Shown piece by piece: positions 5,931-7,717 of a DNA stretch of 7,717 bases. Position 1 is the first letter of the stretch. Every line of letters begins with the position of its first letter. Made by a program: the position numbers and the translations under genes. The notes below the pieces were generated by a model that made no database searches, was not told where the DNA came from, and saw nothing but the letters and a program-made list of their open reading frames with translations. The stretch is taken from NCBI GenBank assembly GCA_013203015.1, contig JABMPO010000304.1:1-7717 (forward strand), written 5' to 3'. Source of the stretch: Fidelibacterota bacterium (lineage in GTDB: Bacteria > Fidelibacterota > Marinisomatia > Marinisomatales > TCS56).

Positions 5931-6016
5931 ATTTCCGTACCCTACGAAAACAATGATTGATATTTATATTGTGATTATACAATTTATAGCAAATGTGGGG
6001 TACTGAAAATACGGAA
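5931..6016 (+). repeat. 86-bp direct repeat, copy 2 (downstream of fic)
   Basis: This is the second copy of 4807-4892 and starts ten bases after the fic stop. The outer words are intact: TTTCCGTA (5932-5939) and TACGGAA (6010-6016). The two inner ones have changed, TACGAAAA at 5943-5950 and TACTGAAA at 6001-6008. Most other differences fall in two short blocks, one before the -35-like hexamer and one before the terminal GGG. The central AT-rich part is well kept. Confidence 0.9.
5957..5983 (+). promoter_or_regulatory. Promoter-like hexamers in repeat copy 2
   Basis: TTGATA (5957-5962, 5/6 to TTGACA) and TACAAT (5978-5983, 5/6 to TATAAT) occupy exactly the same offsets as the predicted fic promoter in copy 1, again 15 bases apart. 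It would fire toward the TPR gene, but a hairpin at 6044-6063 lies between, and the equivalent start codon (6023) opens only a single sense codon before TAG. It may be a relic. Confidence 0.4.
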
Positions 6017-6043
6017 AATTCTATGATTTAGTTGCATCATTTA

Positions 6044-6070
6044 CCTACAACTTTAGTTGTGGGGTTCTTT
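6044..6070 (+). terminator. Hairpin terminator candidate after fic
   Basis: CCTACAAC (6044-6051) pairs with GTTGTGGG (6056-6063) through eight base pairs, one a wobble, with the four-base loop TTTA. GTTCTTT follows, a modest T-rich tail. The position downstream of fic and of repeat copy 2 suits a transcription terminator. The tail is interrupted, so efficiency is uncertain. Confidence 0.5.
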
Positions 6071-6085
6071 CAGGATCGGATCGGT

Positions 6086-6108
6086 AACCGTTTTAACGGT
6101 TTATTTTA
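6086..6108 (+). terminator. Second hairpin with T-rich tail
   Basis: AACCGTT (6086-6092) and AACGGTT (6095-6101) are perfect complements separated by TT, and TTATTTT follows. The stem has few GC pairs. It could back up the hairpin at 6044-6063, or it could be a binding site upstream of the TPR gene. The words GGATC GGATC GG form a tiny direct repeat just before it (6073-6084). Confidence 0.35.
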
Positions 6109-6124
6109 AAAGCAATTTTAGTGT

Positions 6125-6130
6125 TATATT
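6125..6130 (+). promoter_or_regulatory. Possible -10 element of the TPR gene
   Basis: TATATT (5/6 to TATAAT) lies 29 bases before the ATG at 6160. The bases at the -35 distance (6102-6107, TTATTT) match poorly, so this is a weak prediction based mainly on position. Confidence 0.3.
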
Positions 6131-6159
6131 ACTACCTGAAATTATGAACGGTGATATTT

Positions 6160-7623
6160 ATGTTTGACTGGTTGACAGAAGAACCCTATACAACTATGTG
6201 GATTTCACTGGCTGCAATTGCAACTATAATTGGTGTACTATATGCGATACTTCGTCCCTCGAAAAAAGATTCCATAAAAACAATTGTAGCAACTAAAAAA
6301 AGTACTACAATTGGGAAAGTTGATGCAGTAGCAGATGGTGAAAGTAAACAGACTGTTATCAGTGGCCCCATTAATGTTGGTATTACTCTAGAGCAACATG
6401 AAGCAGCACTTTTCCGCCAGGAGCAACGGATACGCAGTGAGATTAAACAAGCCGTTGAAAATAAAGAACGGGAAAAACGTACTCAACTGGAAATTGAACT
6501 AAGCAGCGTGACTGATCGTATATTAAATCTTCAAAAGAGCTTTGAAGAAGAACAAAAACGCCGGGTAACGGTATTAGCAGCGCTGGATGAATTGAAAGGG
6601 GAACAACCGTCAGCCCAGATTGATAGGGCTAAACAACAATTGATCGCTGGCGACCCTGTAGCCGCTGAAGAAATATTCGATAATATTATTGAAATCGGAT
6701 CGCCATTACTGACCCTGGCCTATTACCAAAGCGGACAAATAGCTGAAGGGCGGGTGGATTATTTTAAGGCAATTACGCAGTATCGTAAGGCCGTTAATCT
6801 GGAACCAAACAACCCGGATTATTTGTTGGCTGCCGGTACATTGGCGCGCACTCTGGGTTTGTACCAGGAAAGTCTACCATGGTTGGAAAAATTAGTGTCG
6901 GTAGCACAATCCAATGCATCTGAAGAACTCAAAGCGACCGCTCAAAATGAACTGGCTTTTCATTATAAATTAATAGCTCAATATGAAAAAGCTGAACCGC
7001 TGTATATACGTGCGCTGGAAATTAAAGAGCAGTCGCTTGGTGAGGACCACCCGTCAGTAGCTAAGACCCTGAACAATCTGGCTTTATTATATAAATCACA
7101 GGGTCTTTATGAAAAGGCTGAGCCTTTGTATTTGCGGGCACTGAAAATTAAAGAGCAGTCGCTTGGTGAGGACCACCCATCAGTAGCTACGACCCTGAAC
7201 AATCTGGCCGGATTATATAAATCACAGGGTCTTTATGAAAAGGTTGAAACACTGTATTTGCGGGCGCTGGAAATTAATGAGCAGTCACTTGGCAAGGATC
7301 ACCCGTCAGTAGCTACGACCCTGAACAATCTGGCTTTATTATATGATTCGCAGGGTCTTTATGAAAAGGCGGAGCCGTTGTATCTGCGTGATTTGGAAAT
7401 ATCAGAAAAAGCATTGGGCAAGGACCACCCGTCAGTAGCCACGACCCTGAACAATCTGGCTTTATTATATGATTCACAAGGGCTCTATGAAAAGGCGGAG
7501 CCGTTATATCAGCGAGCGCTGGAAATATTAAAGGCTAAATTCCCTGTCGGTCACCCGAATATTGAAACTTGTCAGTCCAATTACGATAAGCTCAAAAGAA
7601 AAATGGCTGATTCATCGGACTAA
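6160..7623 (+). CDS. Membrane-anchored coiled-coil protein with kinesin-light-chain-type TPR repeats
   Basis: This 487-residue protein has one N-terminal membrane helix (about 12-31) followed by the basic residues RPSKK, so the bulk probably faces the cytoplasm. A glycine/valine-rich linker ends in ISGPINVGITLEQHE (about 67-81). A charged helical stretch (78-145) looks like a coiled coil. TPR-like helices start at about 150, and five 42-residue TPRs of the kinesin light chain type occupy 263-472, with the repeated words LYEKAEPLYxRALEI, LGxDHPSVATTLNNLA and LLYxSQG. Such repeats bind peptides or proteins; no enzymatic domain is visible. Proteins with this linker and TPR type often act as scaffolds or sensors. 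The target is unknown. I chose ATG 6160 because GGTGA (6150-6154) lies five bases upstream. The GTG at 6151 would put that site inside the gene. It is separated from fic by about 240 bases with hairpins, so it is probably its own transcript. Confidence 0.85.
   Translation: MFDWLTEEPYTTMWISLAAIATIIGVLYAILRPSKKDSIKTIVATKKSTTIGKVDAVADGESKQTVISGPINVGITLEQHEAALFRQEQRIRSEIKQAVENKEREKRTQLEIELSSVTDRILNLQKSFEEEQKRRVTVLAALDELKGEQPSAQIDRAKQQLIAGDPVAAEEIFDNIIEIGSPLLTLAYYQSGQIAEGRVDYFKAITQYRKAVNLEPNNPDYLLAAGTLARTLGLYQESLPWLEKLVSVAQSNASEELKATAQNELAFHYKLIAQYEKAEPLYIRALEIKEQSLGEDHPSVAKTLNNLALLYKSQGLYEKAEPLYLRALKIKEQSLGEDHPSVATTLNNLAGLYKSQGLYEKVETLYLRALEINEQSLGKDHPSVATTLNNLALLYDSQGLYEKAEPLYLRDLEISEKALGKDHPSVATTLNNLALLYDSQGLYEKAEPLYQRALEILKAKFPVGHPNIETCQSNYDKLKRKMADSSD
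6946..7575 (+). repeat. Five tandem 126-bp coding repeats (TPR units)
   Basis: Units of exactly 126 bases begin at 6946, 7072, 7198, 7324 and 7450. Comparing the units at 7072 and 7198, I count 16 differences in 126 bases. The first 60 bases of the last two units differ at five positions, all silent. The first unit's front half and the last unit's back half have diverged most, as expected for array edges. The pattern suggests recent duplication or ongoing gene conversion within the gene. Confidence 0.9.
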
Positions 7624-7659
7624 TCAGGATTATTTAGAGCTGTAAGGCCGTAGTAATTG

Positions 7660-7687
7660 GTAGTGACAACACATGTGTTGTCACTAC
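7660..7687. repeat. 28-bp perfect palindrome without loop
   Basis: GTAGTGACAACACA (7660-7673) is followed at once by its exact reverse complement (7674-7687). It lies 36 bases after the TPR stop. No T-run follows, so it is more like a spacer repeat or a protein binding site than an intrinsic terminator, though a cruciform or hairpin could still end transcription. Confidence 0.75.
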
Positions 7688-7709
7688 ATTGATTTGGCAA
7701 CATAAATAG

Positions 7710-7717
7710 GTAGGGGC
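7710..7717. repeat. Partial GTAGGGGC spacer repeat at window edge
   Basis: The last eight bases, GTAGGGGC, are identical to the start of the hairpin repeat at 4771. The rest lies outside the window, so whether a full element follows cannot be seen. Confidence 0.35.

Noticed and set aside
4807..6016. Insertion sequence or transposon carrying fic
   Set aside because: The repeats are direct and only 83 percent identical, there is no transposase, and no target-site duplication is evident. Kept as a repeat-flanked gene only.
6186..6371. Minus-strand open frame at the start of the TPR gene
   Set aside because: Antisense to the membrane helix and linker; hydrophobicity is mirrored from the true gene.
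6946..7575. CRISPR-like or noncoding tandem array
   Set aside because: The 126-base period stays in frame and encodes 42-residue TPR units, with many differences silent.
1..7717. tRNA, rRNA or riboswitch genes
   Set aside because: I saw no cloverleaf, rRNA segment or recognisable riboswitch core in the spacers, all of which are shorter than 300 bases.

Overview
This is a bacterial chromosomal stretch of moderate GC content with AT-rich spacers. Genes are short-spaced with bacterial start signals (ATG and at least one TTG). The mix of genes suggests an environmental, non-model bacterium: a sodium/phosphate symporter with its PhoU partner, an FLVCR-type MFS carrier, a Fic protein, and a kinesin-light-chain-type TPR protein. 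The spacers carry short repeats of the kind seen in Calditrichota/KSB1-like or related FCB-group genomes. That taxonomic placement is a weak inference; no rRNA or other marker gene is present.

Layout. Bases 1-159 hold the C-terminus of a ferritin/bacterioferritin-like protein. Bases 281-469 hold a 62-residue two-helix membrane protein with a TTG start. On the minus strand, 2417-567 is a tight two-gene operon: an NptA-type Na+/phosphate cotransporter (380 aa) followed three bases later by a PhoU-domain protein (234 aa). The PhoU ribosome binding site overlaps the end of the transporter gene. A divergent spacer separates this operon from a plus-strand FLVCR-like MFS transporter (2620-3837) and then an unnamed polytopic membrane protein with an internal duplication (3969-4766).

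The second half (about 4770-7717) looks like accessory DNA. A class II Fic AMP-transferase with a C-terminal excisionase-type helix-turn-helix domain (4898-5920) sits between two 86-bp direct repeats that match at 71 of 86 positions without a gap. Each repeat holds a promoter-like pair of hexamers with the same 15-nt spacing, and several copies of TACGGAAA or its complement. The first copy ends five bases before the fic start codon, so it is very likely the fic promoter/operator. The second copy starts ten bases after the fic stop and has no gene at the equivalent place, only a start codon and one sense codon before a stop. After two hairpins comes a membrane-anchored, coiled-coil TPR protein (6160-7623) whose last five 42-residue repeats are still very similar in DNA sequence. 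A 28-bp perfect palindrome and the start of a GTAGGGGC-type spacer repeat end the window.

How the genes work together. The transporter/PhoU pair imports phosphate and probably gates or signals that import. The Fic protein probably modifies a cellular protein by AMP transfer and, through its DNA-binding tail, may repress its own promoter at the TACGGAAA sites. The repeat-flanked fic unit is the most unusual structure here. No complete known defence system, transposase, integrase, CRISPR array or RNA gene is visible.
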